Program-made: the position numbers and the translations under genes
Notes under the pieces: generated by a model
Told to the model about the DNA's origin: nothing
What the model saw: the letters and a program-made list of their open reading frames with translations, nothing else
Database searches by the model: none
From: Isoetes taiwanensis
Lineage: Eukaryota > Streptophyta > Lycopodiopsida > Isoetales > Isoetaceae
DNA: 64,000 nt
Assembly (NCBI GenBank): GCA_021234155.1
Contig: JAJEKV010000034.1
Span: forward strand, 4,914,028 to 4,978,027
Direction of reading: 5' to 3'
Shown here: positions 23,646 through 34,855 of the stretch, in pieces
Layout of the letters: every line of letters begins with the position of its first letter
Numbering within the stretch: position 1 is the first letter of the stretch

Positions 23646-24111
23646 CTATTGGCGCATGTGGGCTAGCGATGAGATTGAAGGAAATACTACAAGAAACTCC
23701 TCAACAAAAACCCCGCAGGCGCAGATATTCGCGGATTGCACCCCGAGGAGATCTCCCGGCCCATCAATCATTTCATTTCGAGAACCGTGATGCTCAACCT
23801 TGCTTCTAGGGATGGCGGTGTTTACTGGCGAATGCACTATCCATAAAGCAAGCATTTGCACCACAATCAAGTTGCGCCAATACTTGCAATCCTCCAACTT
23901 CTGATTTCAATGATATAGGGATGAAGAATGCCTTGCTGACCTTATCCGATGGAATAAACATGTCAAGAAATGTGGAAGGAGTCTGAGAAAAGGCGGCCAG
24001 TCGACGAGAGACTCCTACTACTCGGACCGGTCCCTGAAGTTTTCCGACTAGTTTGGACGCTTCACCGGGCATCCACGAGCAATATGGCCAGCTCCTCCAC
24101 AATAGAGGCAA
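23646..24111 (-). pseudogene. Aspartic protease remains, second internal region
   Basis: The frame 24111-23806 contains PVRVVGVSRRLAAFSQTPST, then LAQLDCGANACFMDSAFASK, the retroviral-type protease active site. The usual D-[ST]-G is D-C-G here. The same DCGA occurs in the other copy (29656-29958), so it may be an inherited variant rather than new damage. The protease cleaves Gag-Pol in the particle. Confidence 0.7.
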
Positions 24112-24922
24112 AGGTTAGCCTCTCTCCGACACTGCTTCTCGGCGGCAGATAAAGGTCCTCGAACTGCCCGATCAATCAACATAGGCTCAGGTTCTGACCT
24201 GCTGGATTCTATTGATGACACTGGGGAGGACGTAGCTACAGGCATTTGTGTGATTGGGAAGACCTGACTACATCTCTCTTGCCTATGCTCGAAGAGCCGA
24301 TTATCACATCGAACTGCAAATCTGATAGCTTCTTCCAGAGTCTGAGGATCTTCCATAGATAACAACATATCCTTGACATCCTCACGTAACCCCCTTCGAA
24401 AACAATCTCGAAGTGCAACATCATCCCAGGCAATATCTACCGCAATTTGACGAAATTCTGATGCATATACTGAAGTTGGGCAAGAGCCTTGCCTTAGATT
24501 GCAAAGTTTTATGACTGTTGTGCGCTGGCGATCGGTGTCTCCAAAGCATGCCTCGAGCTCTGCAGTGAACGCAGCAAAATCTTGCAACTCTGAGGCTCCT
24601 TTCTCCAATAAAGGAGCAAACCAACTTAGAGCTGCCCCTGTGAGGAGAGAACCAATCAGCCCAACTTGTTCCTGGGCTGTGGGATATCTATGAGGGTGAA
24701 GCTGGATCACAAGCCTGATCTGATTCAAAAAACCACGGAGCTTGGACCGAGTGCCATCAAACTTCTCTGGCAGGCTGATCTTAGGCTCTGATAACCTCCA
24801 GAACTAGAAGCAGATTCATGTGAAGCAACACGTTCCTTAAGCTCTTTATTATCCAAATGCAACTGTTGGCATACTTGAACAAGCTGCTGGACCTGTTGTA
24901 ATAACGTCGAAACCTCCTCCAT
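24048..24922 (-). pseudogene. Gag remains, second internal region
   Basis: It starts at MEEVSTLLQQVQQLVQVCQQ (24922), a short coiled coil. A capsid-like region then contains RLVIQLHPHRYPTAQEQVGL and SLLTGAALSWFAPLLEKGAS, then a TSVYASEFRQIAVDIAWDD stretch, and it ends with a CCHC knuckle CLYCGGAGHIARGC near 24065-24105. One frame break separates the N-terminal coil from the capsid part (about 24725). Gag forms the particle that packages element RNA. Confidence 0.8.
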
Positions 24923-25148
24923 AGATATAAAATCACCAAATACAGCTAAAAAATGCTTAGGATCAGAGCAGGCAGAATCGGTAAGGGATTCCGGTTCAAA
25001 CTGTCATGAACCTACTCGAAAACAAGGAAAATACATGGAAAATACGCAAGAAACACGGAAGAAATACGCCAAGATCGGCAAAGAATCTGATACATGAATA
25101 GGAATCAAGAATACAATGGCCCGACGGCAAGCAGGAACATGAGACAGA

Positions 25149-25306
25149 TGTGACATTCCTAACCGACATGCCCTTAACCAACTGGGCAAAACCGTCTAGA
25201 CGTTTATGAATAGTCGCTTCTACCCATTTATGCCAGTGTCTCGGGAACGCCCCACAGGCACATTCAAGGTTCGAATACTCGAGCGGTCTACCATGGGCCC
25301 GTGACA
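25149..25306 (-). repeat. TRIM terminal repeat (3' copy on the minus strand)
   Basis: It begins TGTGACATTCC and ends GGGCCCGTGACA on the plus strand and matches 25460-25617 with about a dozen differences. Confidence 0.9.
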
Positions 25307-25459
25307 GTCTCTCCCAATAGAACTATGCTCGTTCTCGAGCATCCAAGGCTATACCATGTCTATCTCATACCATGTCACAATAATTACCAAGTCTTTGCAA
25401 ATCACCCATGCATATAGGGCACCCATGGAGACTCGAACTCGAGACCTGCTGATACCAAC

Positions 25460-25617
25460 TGTAACGTTCCTAACTGACATGCCCTTAACTAATTAGGCAA
25501 AACCGTCTAGATATTTATGAGTAGTCGCTTCTACCCAATTATGCCGGTGTCTCGGAAATGCCCCACAGGCACATTCAAGGTTCGAATACTCGAGCGGTCT
25601 ACCATGGGCCCATTACA
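25460..25617 (-). repeat. TRIM terminal repeat (5' copy on the minus strand)
   Basis: It begins TGTAACGTTCC and ends GGGCCCATTACA on the plus strand. The possible primer-binding site (25440-25459) adjoins its inner edge. Confidence 0.9.
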
Positions 25618-25994
25618 ACAGATGCCTAGAAGGCTCAAGACTGGCGTTGAACTGGAATGGTTCGACAAGAAGGAGGTACCTCCTTATATATCTAAGCCAA
25701 CGGTCAGGATCGCGCCACTCCAATAAATAAGATCGCGCCAAGTGTCGCGTATGCATTTAGGTTCTAGAATATTTTAGAGCCTCTTGGAGATAGTTCCACA
25801 TATGAGGAAGACGTGAAGGAATATTTTCAACAAATATTGGTAGTGCACTTGGCAAGGGTGTGTGACTCGCAACTGGAAGGTTGCAAGTTCAAACCTTGTC
25901 TTGTGCAACTATCCTTTTGCATCCGTGTGACGACCATCTTTTATACATATGAGTATAATGTTCGTATGATACGAATATCCGTATGGTCGTCACA

Positions 25995-26301
25995 CCATCC
26001 CCCTCCTACGACGGCGACGAGTCCTCGGAGCTAGTGGCGGAGTACTCAAACTTGGCTTATCCGGGTAACGTCGGTGAAACTCCGCAATTTTATCAGGAGC
26101 ATTACTCAGATTCTCCGCAGGCTCCCAGGTTCTATCACTTGGCGAGTAACCTTCCCAATCAACAAAGTAATACAATCGACGACAAAGAAACTTGGAGTCC
26201 AGAATCTCTCGAACCTCGAACTCCTCATGATCATCAATTTCTACTGGTGGCGGCGGCGGAGGAACGCGATCTGGGAAAGTATTGACTGTATAGGGCTCCA
26301 A
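25995..26301 (-). pseudogene. Chromodomain at the integrase C-terminus
   Basis: The frame 26301-25990 reads EFEVREILDSKFLCRRLYYF followed by VDWEGYSPSDRTWEPAENL and EFHRRYPDKPS, a canonical chromodomain with its aromatic residues (Y, W, Y/F). An acidic/proline linker precedes it and an Arg-rich tail ends the frame just before the LTR. Chromodomains steer integration towards modified histones. This domain is intact although the rest of the integrase is not. Confidence 0.9.
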
Positions 26302-26360
26302 TAGAGAAACATGAAATACTGGATGAAGCCGAACAGCTGGAGGGAGGTCGAGCCAGAATG

Positions 26361-27290
26361 CTACATTGCTGATCTGAGCCGTGATCCGGTAAGGACCAAG
26401 GCGATGATAGTCAAGCTTATTGCAGGGACGTGAGGCAGGGAGGTCCCTAGGAAGAAATCAGACAAGGTCACCAATGTGAAACTTAGGAACTTCCTGCCGA
26501 TACAAATCAGCATAATGCCGATAGCGTTCCTGTGCTCGGTGAAGATGATGCTGAAGATCTGATTGAAGAGCCTGGAGTTTTTCAAGTCGAGACTCGGCAC
26601 TAGGATTGATCGAGACACTGCCAAAGACGCGAAGGGACCAATGAGGATGCTGACCAGAGTTTAGAAAGAATGGAGTTTGGCCAGTAGAAGCATGTACTGA
26701 GTTATTATAGGCAAACTCAGCTAATGGAAGATAATCGACCCAATCATCCTGATGGTAACTGATAAATCACCTTAAATATTGCTTCAGAGTCTGATTAGTG
26801 CACTCTGCCTGCCCATTACTTTTTGGATGATGACCAGATGTCAATGAGCGGTCGATATGCAATAACTCTAAAAACCGCTTCCAAAAACCTGCGACGAACT
26901 GTGTATCGGGCAAACTATGAAGTCTGACTACTTCACGAAGAAGAAGATCCGATGTTCCCGCACTAATGATAGTGACGTTGCAGGGAATAAAATGATCCAT
27001 CTTAGACGATCAACAACAACTATGATGGCATCATAACCCTGAGAGACTGGTAACACTGGAATAAAGCCTATAGAAATGCTCTTCCAAGGTCCATCTGGTA
27101 CCGGCAATGGCTGAAGAAGGCCATGAGGAAGATGCCTTGGAACCTTCGCTCGACAGCAGATGTCATAGGATCGATTAAAAGCTTCGACAGAGCGACGAAG
27201 CCCAAGGCCACCAATACTTTCGACTAATAAGTTCAAGAGTCTTGGCTACTCCAAAGTGTCCGGCCATAGGTGAATCATGGCAAGCTTGGA
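26361..27290 (-). pseudogene. Integrase remains of the chromodomain element
   Basis: On the minus strand the broken frames give [18 protein letters not shown] and RKYWWP (zinc-binding part, about 27290-27190) and [13 protein letters not shown]. The core segment [20 protein letters not shown] has Gly where the first catalytic Asp is expected. The second catalytic region (PDTQFVAGFW, about 26910) lacks the usual S-D-R. The Glu motif survives (SNGQAECTNQTLKQYL, about 26800). At least two stops or shifts interrupt it. The enzyme is therefore inactive twice over. Confidence 0.8.
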
Positions 27291-27371
27291 GAACCCGAAG
27301 CCTAGAAGCACCATCTGGCACATACAGAAGCCCATCAAGGAACATGAGTCCATCTCGAACCTCAAAACGAT

Positions 27372-27953
27372 CTAGTCTGATCGCATTTGCTGAGAAGATG
27401 ATGCAGAGCCAAGGTGTGAGAATACATCTTGAGCCAACAGATCGGAGGGCAGAGATGCCCGAACAGACTCCAACAAGGCCGTATCATGAGGCCTCTCGAA
27501 CAAAGTGAGGGCCATAAGCTGGAATCGATCAGGCCCTAGAATAACATGTGATTGCTGATCGAATGCAGGATCACCTAGCTTGGGCTCAAGGTAGGAGCAT
27601 CGAGACAAGACATCAGGCTTCCCTTGGAGGGATCCAGGGCGGTACTTGATCACGAAATCAATCCAGGATAATACTTGAGTATGCCACTGGGCCTGGCGAC
27701 GGTTGAGCACTTGAGCAGACTGAAAATATTCTAGATTTCGATGATTTATGTAGACTGTGACCTTATAAGGAGATCCCTCCAGGAAACGTCTCCACTCATC
27801 GAAAGAATCCACTATCGCCAACAACTCCTTGTCATAAATGGGGTAGTTGATCTCAGCAGCCTGAAACTTTCGTGAGTGATAGGCGATCGGATGCAATTCA
27901 TGGTCATCCCCCTCCTGCGACAGGATCTCACCAAGCGCCAAAATCAGAAGCAT
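27372..27953 (-). pseudogene. RNase H remains of the chromodomain element
   Basis: A long frame (27953-27372) carries DDHELHPIAYHSRKFQAAEI, the YDKELLAIVDSFDEWRRFL motif with the catalytic Glu, and RRQAQWHTQVLSWIDFVIKY, followed by the LSRCSYLEP linker into integrase. The first Asp (SADASDFG) lies in the preceding frame at about 27955. RNase H removes RNA from the RNA-DNA hybrid during cDNA synthesis. Confidence 0.85.
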
Positions 27954-29065
27954 CCGCCGACAACATATATGCGCAAAGGATCCGCGATGAGCAAGAACCG
28001 GGCCGTGGTGAAAGCATGCTTCGTGGTAACGAAAAGCGCATTCTCGCTTCTACAGTCCATTCAAATGGCACGTCCTTAACTGAGAGGCGTGTCAAAGGAA
28101 GGGCAATCTCCGAATAATCCCGAATGAAACACCGATAGAAATTGGCAAACCCAAGAAAACACTGAACATCTCGAACAGATGAAGGTGTTTGCCACTCCGC
28201 AATGTCTTGACCTTTTCGGGTCCATAGAGACTCCATGTGGAGTGATGCGATAGCCAAGGAACTCCACATTATCCCCGCCGAATCGACACACTTCTCAAGT
28301 TTGGCATATAACCCATGCTCACGGCTTCAAGGACTCGTCGAACATGCCTCACATGTTCTTCGAGAGTCTTAGAATAAATAAGAATATCATCCAAATAGAT
28401 GATAACAAAAGTATCTAAGAACTCTCGAAAAACATCATTGGCTATATGCTAGAATACCGCCGGAGCATTGGTAAGTCCAAATGACATAACTGTGTACTCG
28501 AAATGGCTATTCCGAGTACGAAAAGCTGTTTTCCACTCATCACCCTCCTGGATCCGAATAAGATTGTAGGCACCCCGAAGATCAATCTTCGTAAAATAAT
28601 GCGCACCTTGAAGCCGCTCCAACAACTCTGGGATCAGAGGAAGCGGATACCGATTCGACACTGTGATTTTGTTGAGGTCGCGGTAATCAACGACCAGCCG
28701 TAGCAAATCATCCTTCTTTTTGACAAAGAAGATAGGCGCCCGGCCAGGACCGAATGTCGAATGAAGCCCGGTGGCCGATTCTCTTTAATATAATCCCGCA
28801 AAACCTTCAACTCAGCAGAGATAGACCATATATCCGACCATATGGCGCATCGCCCCCGCTGCAAATCAATAGGACAATCATATGGACGATGCTCGAGTTT
28901 GCTGGCCTTGGACTTTGTCAAAAACGTCCGGGAACATTGGAACAAAGCTTCACCGGGTGCCGAAGCCAGCCGACGAAGTGAACCTGGATTGCAAACATCT
29001 AACTTGATCTTGCCTTCTAGATTTATCGAACTCAAAGAGAAATCTTTGAGATACCCCGAGGGCAT
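27928..29065 (-). pseudogene. Reverse transcriptase of the chromodomain element
   Basis: Motifs run over three frames: [11 protein letters not shown] (about 28890), [20 protein letters not shown] (28704-28640), REGDEWKT-like [10 protein letters not shown] (about 28550), FGLTNAPA (28470), and the active site [13 protein letters not shown] with YLDD at 28386-28397. FLGFANFYRCFIRDYS (thumb) follows at about 28150. A stop right after NAPAVF and shifts near 28290 and 28740 break the frame. The catalytic aspartates are present. Confidence 0.85.
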
Positions 29066-29456
29066 GAAGAAGCCTCTACAAAAAAGTAGGAGCAGAGCAG
29101 AACATGAGAGCAGGAGCAGTGGACCGGAACAAGAACCGACCAGAGCGTATGTGAACTGAACAAGAACTGACCAGAGCGTAAGTAGGAACTGAACTGAGCA
29201 AGAGTACGAAAAAGAGCAAAAACCGTAGCCGGAGCCGGAACATCATCGAAATATGGTCGCAAGATCCGGGGCATGAACCGGAGCAGAGGCAAGAGTCGAA
29301 TCAAATTACATGGAGCGTAAAAGAATAATAGCAAGGACGGAATTAGGGGCCCACGATATTGCACGGATCGAAGTCGATGTTGGTGTAGAAGCCTGAACTG
29401 CAGATGAACTGGAACTAGAGCTAGAACCAGCAAATCGAAATGATCTAGTATGCCAA

Positions 29457-29958
29457 TCAATGTGTGGGGTTGTGTAGCTCGAGCCAGGGCAGACCCAAGA
29501 CTATTGGCGCATGTGGGCTAGCGATGAGATTGAAGGAACTATAAGAAACTCTCTCGAACAAAACCTGAAGAGGCGCAGTACATTTTGTGACTGCACCCGA
29601 GGAGATCTCCCGTCCATCAATCACTTTGACAGAACCAGGATGCTCAACCTTGCTTCTAGGGATGGCGTGCTCTGGCAAACCTACTATCCATAAAGCAAGC
29701 ATTTGCACCACAATCAAGTTGCGCCAATACTTGCAATCCTCCAACTTCTGATTTCAATGATATAGGGATGAAGAATGCCTTGATGACCTTATCCGATGGA
29801 ATAAACATGTCAAGAAATGTGGAAGGAGTCTGAGAAATGGCGGCCAGCCAACGAGAGACTCCTACTACTCGGACTGGCCCTTGAAGTTTTTCGATTGATT
29901 TGGGCGCTTCATCGGGCATCCACGAGCAATATAGCCAGCTCCTCCACAGTAGAGGCAA
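29457..29958 (-). pseudogene. Aspartic protease remains, first internal region
   Basis: The frame 29958-29656 has the same order as 24111-23806: VRVVGVSRWLAAISQTPSTF, a KAFFIPISLKSEVGGLQ stretch and the active site LAQLDCGANACFMDS. The frame 29744-29457 continues with an [15 protein letters not shown] motif typical of the protease C-terminal side. A shift near 29680 separates them. Confidence 0.75.
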
Positions 29959-30780
29959 AGGTTAGCCTCTCTCCCAAGGCCGCTTCTACGGCGCGGATAA
30001 AGGTCCTCGAATCGCCTGATCAATCAAAGATAGGCTCAAGTCTTGACCTGCTGGATTCTACTGATGACACCGGGGATGACGTAGCTATAGGCATTTGTGT
30101 GATTGGGAAAACCTGACTACGTCTCTCTTGCCTATGTTCGAAGAGCCGATTATCACATCGAACTGCAAATCTGATAGCTTCTTCCAGAGTCTGAGAATAT
30201 TCCATAGACAACAACATATCCTTGACATCCTCACGTAACCCCCTTCGAAAACAATCTCGAAGTGCAACATCATCCTGTGCAAAGATCTACCGCAATTTGA
30301 CGAAAATTCGATGCATATATCAAGCCGGGCGAGAGCCTTGCCTTAGATTGCAAAGTTTTGTGGATCAGCCGTGGCGACGATCGGTGTCTCCAAAGCATGC
30401 CTCGAAGCTCTGCAGTGAAACGCAAAAAGAAAATCTTGCAACTCTGAGGCTCCTTTCTCCAATAAAGAAGCAAACCAATTTAGAGCTGCCCCTGTGAGGA
30501 GAGAACCAATCAGCCCAACTTGTTCCTGGGCCGTGGGATATCTATGAGAGTGGAGCTGGATCACAAGCCCGACCGATTCAAAAACCACCGAAGCTTCACC
30601 GAAAAGCCGCCAAAACTTCTCTGGCAGGCTGATTTTAGGCTCTGATAACCTCAATCTAGAACTAGAAGCAGATTCATGTGAAGCAAGACGTTCCTTAAGC
30701 TCTTTATTATCCAACTGCAACTGTTGGCATACTTGAACAAGCTGTTGGACCTGCTGTAATAACGTCGAAACCTTCTCCAT
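29940..30780 (-). pseudogene. Gag remains, first internal region
   Basis: It starts at MEKVSTLLQQVQQLVQVCQQ (30780) with a short coiled coil, then SEPKISLPEKF, GLVIQLHSHRYPTAQEQVGL and SLLTGAALNWFASLLEKG. Frames then shift repeatedly (about 30590, 30440, 30290 and 30060) before the zinc-knuckle region near 29940-29965. It is more damaged than the Gag copy at 24048-24922. Confidence 0.75.
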
Positions 30781-30861
30781 AGATATAAAATCACCAAATA
30801 CGAGCAAAAAAATGCTTAGGATCAGAGCAGACAAGAACCGGTAAGGGATTCCAGTTCAAAC

Positions 30862-31347
30862 TGTCATGAACCTACTCGAAAACAAGAAAAATACGTGGAA
30901 AATACACAAGAAATACGGAAGAAATACGCCAAGATTGGCAAAGAATCTGATATATGAATAGGAATCAAGAATACAATGGCCCGAAGGCAAGCAGGAACAC
31001 GAGACAGATGCCTAGAAGGCTCAAGACTTGTGTTGAACCGGAATGGTTCGACAAGAAGGTGGTGCCTCCTTATATATCTAAGCCAACGGTCAGGATCGCG
31101 CCACTCCAATGGATGAGATCGCGCCAATAAAACCTCCTGGAGATAACCCCACATATGAGAAAGACGTGAAGAAATGTCTTCAACAAATATTGGTAGTGCA
31201 GTTGGCAAGGGTGTGTGACTTGCAACTGGAAGGTTGTGAGTTCAAACCTTGTCTTGTGCAACTACTTTTTTGCATCCGTGTGACGACCATCTTTTGTACA
31301 TACGAGTATAATGTCCGTATGATACGAATATCCGTATGGTCGTCACA
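30862..31347 (-). repeat. 5' LTR of the chromodomain Ty3 element
   Basis: It spans TGTGACGACCATACGGATAT (31347 end, minus strand) to TCATGACA (30862). It matches the middle LTR except for a 33-base gap and the TRIM. A TATA-like TTAGATATATAAGGAGG lies at about 31080-31064 (minus strand). Confidence 0.85.
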
Positions 31348-32165
31348 GATAACATGTTTGTCTGAATAGTTATTCAATCTATCTGGCAAGTTCCAGCACA
31401 TGCTAAGTCTTTCAACTACTCAGCGCAACAAGAAGGCTTCTGAAGCAACGGTTCTGAATTGTAATAGTTTGATGTGCAGTGCACAAACGACCTTCATATC
31501 TTGAAGTTGTATCCATCTCTGCATGAGGTATTTTCTTTCCATCAATAGGTCAAACACAAGTCACGACATCATGCATATTGCTAGAAATGTTAGAGGTAGT
31601 TCATTTACTTTGTATTTTGTTTGAAGAGTTGGTCAATCTCTTCCTTCCATTTTGCAACAGTTGACCAAAGAAGTAATATAACGTTGCCACGCTTTAGACT
31701 AGCCAATATGCTATACTTTAATCTCATTTCTTGGCCTATTTTTGCTATGCCGACACTGTGAATCATGTCTAGATATTTGTTTATAACATTCACCATTTGC
31801 AGATGCAAAAACAATCCAAGTGCAGCAGAAGCTACTTCACTCTTCGTTCTACGAAATGTAAAGATCTCTGTTTTTTGTTTTCATTTGTTATATACAAGCA
31901 TCTTAAATTTTGTTCCATTTATATTTGCAAACAAAGAGGTTGGGAAAGCTTATATGGTGTACCATATGCTCAACACGACTGGCTCACAAGGTATGCAATT
32001 TATATCTGTATGCACAACACAAGCACTTCTATATGTGAACTCAATTGTCCAAAATATGCACTATAAGAAGGTTGTATAATATGTTTGTTTTGCTTGCATT
32101 TCTAGATTACAAAATGAGGGCCATTTTTTATGTTTCGTGATTTCTTCATGTTTATAAATAAAGAC
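31348..32165. other. Unassigned AT-rich sequence between the Ty3 element and duplication copy 2
   Basis: No domain, repeat or splice pattern recognised. Short frames at 31605-31814 (-) and 31765-32079 (+) look accidental. Confidence 0.5.
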
Positions 32166-34712
32166 CTATACGAAAAATAACATTTCATCATTAGAATATG
32201 CTGCTCGAGCTTCTGTATTTGCATTAATTATAGCAAGGTTAAGTTATTTTTTGTCACGCTTCCTATTCATTTCTGATATGGTTCTAGTTACTCTTGCAAA
32301 GAGCGCATGCCATTTTAAGACAATGCATATGCAGCAATCTGAAGGCCTTACCCAAAATTTTTTACTTGCCTACTTTTAGTGCCTTCCCATGAGGTGATGA
32401 GTGTTTTTCTAGTAATGTTTTTCAACTCACTATAAGGGACTTGAAATGGCTATTTAATTTCTTCTATTATTGAGTTCCTGTGTGTTTGACAGTCAGTTTG
32501 CTTCAATCACCTTGCTTCAGAGAGGTAGCAACTAATACATCTTCTTATGCTTTTGCTTTCAGCCTCACGTTGTACACATGTATTTGAAGCTTAAAGCGTG
32601 CAGTTAACATGCATCAGTAAATAAATTCCCTCCTGATCACCTTAATCTTTTTGGACTTTATCTTCTATTCTATTCTATTCTTCAAGTTGTACATCTCTGT
32701 TGTGCTTTCCATTGTGCTTACTGGTGGGCAACCCCTCATTGCGTCAGCATCTTGTTATAGTGTGGTTAACATCCAAATAGGGAATAGGAATTATGTTCAA
32801 TGTGGTATTCCCAATAACTATGATAGAGCCTATCCTATTGTTTAAATTCGGTTTTTCCGGCAAGTGAAAAACTTTTTGGATTATTTTTTTAGGTTGGTTT
32901 TCTAAGGTTTTAAAGCTTTTAACAGCCGGAAAATATTTTCGATATTCTAAAAATCGATTGCGGCTTTTCCTATGATTTCGAAAATTCGTATTTTGAGGTA
33001 TTTTCCTCTTTTGGAGGATTCGAAGGACTCCTTATCTTTATTTTTGGTAGGATCGTCCATGCTTACAGGTGGTGAAGGCATGCATGCAGGTGGCTGATGG
33101 ATTCAAAGCTCCAAAGTTTGAGTTAGGGTTTGTTCTGCAGTCCGGTAAGAGAGTGCTTTTTTATGGTCTGTGCGAAATAGTTACTGCATGCTTTTTGGAT
33201 GCAGAACCCTGCTATACCCGTGCTCCAAACAACCTCTAAAGTAGGATTCAGAGAAACAGAGGCGAATGTCTGGATACTGCCAAACTAGGTAACATCTTTC
33301 TCTGGTTTCTTGGTTTTTGTTTGCGTCTTATAAAAATGGGTCTTTGAGCTTTGCGAACATTTCAGAGATTAACTGGGTTCTTTCAAATGCTTTAAGAAAA
33401 TCTACGTCATGGGGAGTTCTTTCCAACCTGTCACGAAAATGCTGTAGCTTTTTTCGCAAGATCAACCATTATTTTGACAGCAATATTTTCGAGCTAGGAG
33501 GCCATCAGTTTATTGCAATTCTATTGTTTAAATTTGGTTACTGTTTTTATTTTCTCTGGATAAGGCTGGTGTTTTTCGCTGGATTATGACTTCATATCCA
33601 GTAGTCTTTCATGCCTTATTTCTTTCTTCCTGCAGGTTTATGCAAATATTATTGTTGCAAGGGCAATATTGTCTGCTTTTTGTTGTTTATTGCAACTAAA
33701 GAGCCAATAGAACATGATTTTCTTGGGTCTAAGATAAGGCATAAGGCATTATCGTTCTTCTCTTGCCATACAGGTTCCAGTCTTAGATATATTGCAAACA
33801 AAGGCTTCAAATAACGGATTTCCAAATATGGATTGCGAAAGTACAGAGTTTTTGTTCTAGATGATTGTTTTTGACGAGCTCCATCTTTTCTTACTTAGGA
33901 CTTAGGATGTCAATGATTCCACGGATTGTGTTTGATTTTACTTCACTTTTGTAGAAGCGGGGAATTTCTGGGGAATTTTTGGATTTACGGCATGCCTTAT
34001 ATGCGACAGGGTAAATTGCTTTGCTCTGAATTGGATTTTTTATTGTATTTGGGTTACTCCGATGATTTCTTAACTTTCTTTTCTGCACATTGTTCCTGTT
34101 ACCACAGAGTTTGGAAGATTCTTACCTCTCTTAACTGCGTTTCAAACCACATAAGCATAAATATTTGCCCGATATTGTCCATGTCTATTATATTTGAATC
34201 TAGAATCAATATAAAATGCGTTTTGACTAATATGTATTTGAATATTCTGCAGGTTCAGTGGCACTTAGGTTGCATCATTCAATTTTCAAACTTGCAGTTG
34301 GAAGTCTACTGAAGATTTCTTGGATTTTTGGACAAAGTGTGCATCCGAAAATAAACATTAGAAGGTAGATAAACCAACTGATATCATATATACATTCTTT
34401 GAAGGTACACCTAGCCTCAGAAGATACAGCACATTGCTATGCTTAAAACTGATGCAATGGCATATTACCACAAAAATAATAGATGTAACATGCAACTCAA
34501 GTTTTGGTCCTTTGAACAGCAGTTTTAATGAAATCTTAACCTCTTCACTGGAGTTTGCAGGTAGATCCAATGCAAAGCTTTTTTTAAATTCTTATCTTTT
34601 TGCCATGTAGCTTTCAGATTCACATTCTTAATTGCTGAACCCATTTCTGTCACTGTTGCAATAGGCATGAAGGTGAAGGTGTAAATGGTTGTTGGTAGAG
34701 TTTCAGTAAGAA

Positions 34713-34855
34713 AAAACGTATCAAAGGTGAGCTTCGATATTCTGGGCTTTTGCTTATGGGTGGGTGCTTATAGGTGATGTTGCGCAACAAAATCGTATCA
34801 GAGGTGAGCTTCAATATTCTGGGCTTTTGCTTATGGGTGGATTTGCTTGGACAAA
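34713..34855 (+). repeat. Tandem duplication inside the Helitron
   Basis: A unit of about 80 bases containing GGTGAGCTTC.ATATTCTGG and GCTTTTGCTTATGGGTGG occurs twice in direct order (about 34713-34770 and 34790-34855). A second small tandem pair of about 43 bases (AATTAAGTAGATG.TTTAAG) lies at 35678-35766. Confidence 0.8.

Larger units (their letters stand above)
25149..25617 (-). mobile_element. TRIM (miniature LTR retrotransposon), 469 bp
   Basis: Two direct terminal repeats of 158 bases (25149-25306 and 25460-25617) enclose 153 bases without coding capacity. The element is flanked by ACAGA on both sides (25144-25148 and 25618-25622). The other Ty3 LTR has the single uninterrupted site GAGACAGATGCC near 31004. 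Read on the minus strand, the bases after the 5' repeat begin TTGGTATCAGCAGGTCTCGA, like a site complementary to initiator tRNA-Met, and a purine tract (TTGGGAGAGAC) precedes the 3' repeat. It would depend on proteins of another element. The 5S-rRNA-like LTR segment of Cassandra TRIMs was not seen. Confidence 0.9.
25002..25994 (-). repeat. Middle LTR of the chromodomain Ty3 element, interrupted by a TRIM
   Basis: On the minus strand it starts TGTGACGACC (25994) and ends ...TCATGACA (25002). Removing the TRIM and its duplicated target gives 519 bases against 486 in the LTR at 30862-31347; the difference is a 33-base gap in the latter. A TATA-like TTATATATC box lies at about 25682 on the plus-strand copy. 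It serves both as 3' LTR of one internal region and 5' LTR of the next. A G-rich tract adjoins its 5' end (26010-25995). Confidence 0.85.
22568..31347 (-). mobile_element. Chromodomain Ty3 element in tandem form (LTR-internal-LTR-truncated internal)
   Basis: Reading on the minus strand: LTR (31347-30862), Gag, protease, RT, RNase H, integrase, chromodomain (to 25995), a second LTR (25994-25002), then Gag, protease and RT again, cut off inside RT at 22568. Gag (SLLTGAALSWFAPLLEKG), the RT motif REGDEWKT and the chromodomain resemble fungal and Tcn1-type chromoviruses, known also in mosses and lycophytes. That lineage statement rests on remembered motifs. Both internal regions have frameshifts. 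The high-coordinate end is intact; the low end is truncated, so no target duplication can be checked. Confidence 0.85.

Noticed and set aside
25149-25617. Cassandra-type TRIM
   Set aside because: No 5S-rRNA-like segment could be seen in the terminal repeats.
33317-33589. Carrier-protein (phosphopantetheine) motif in the Helitron
   Set aside because: A stretch reading FELGGHQFIA resembles such a site, but the Ser is missing and there is no surrounding domain; treated as chance.
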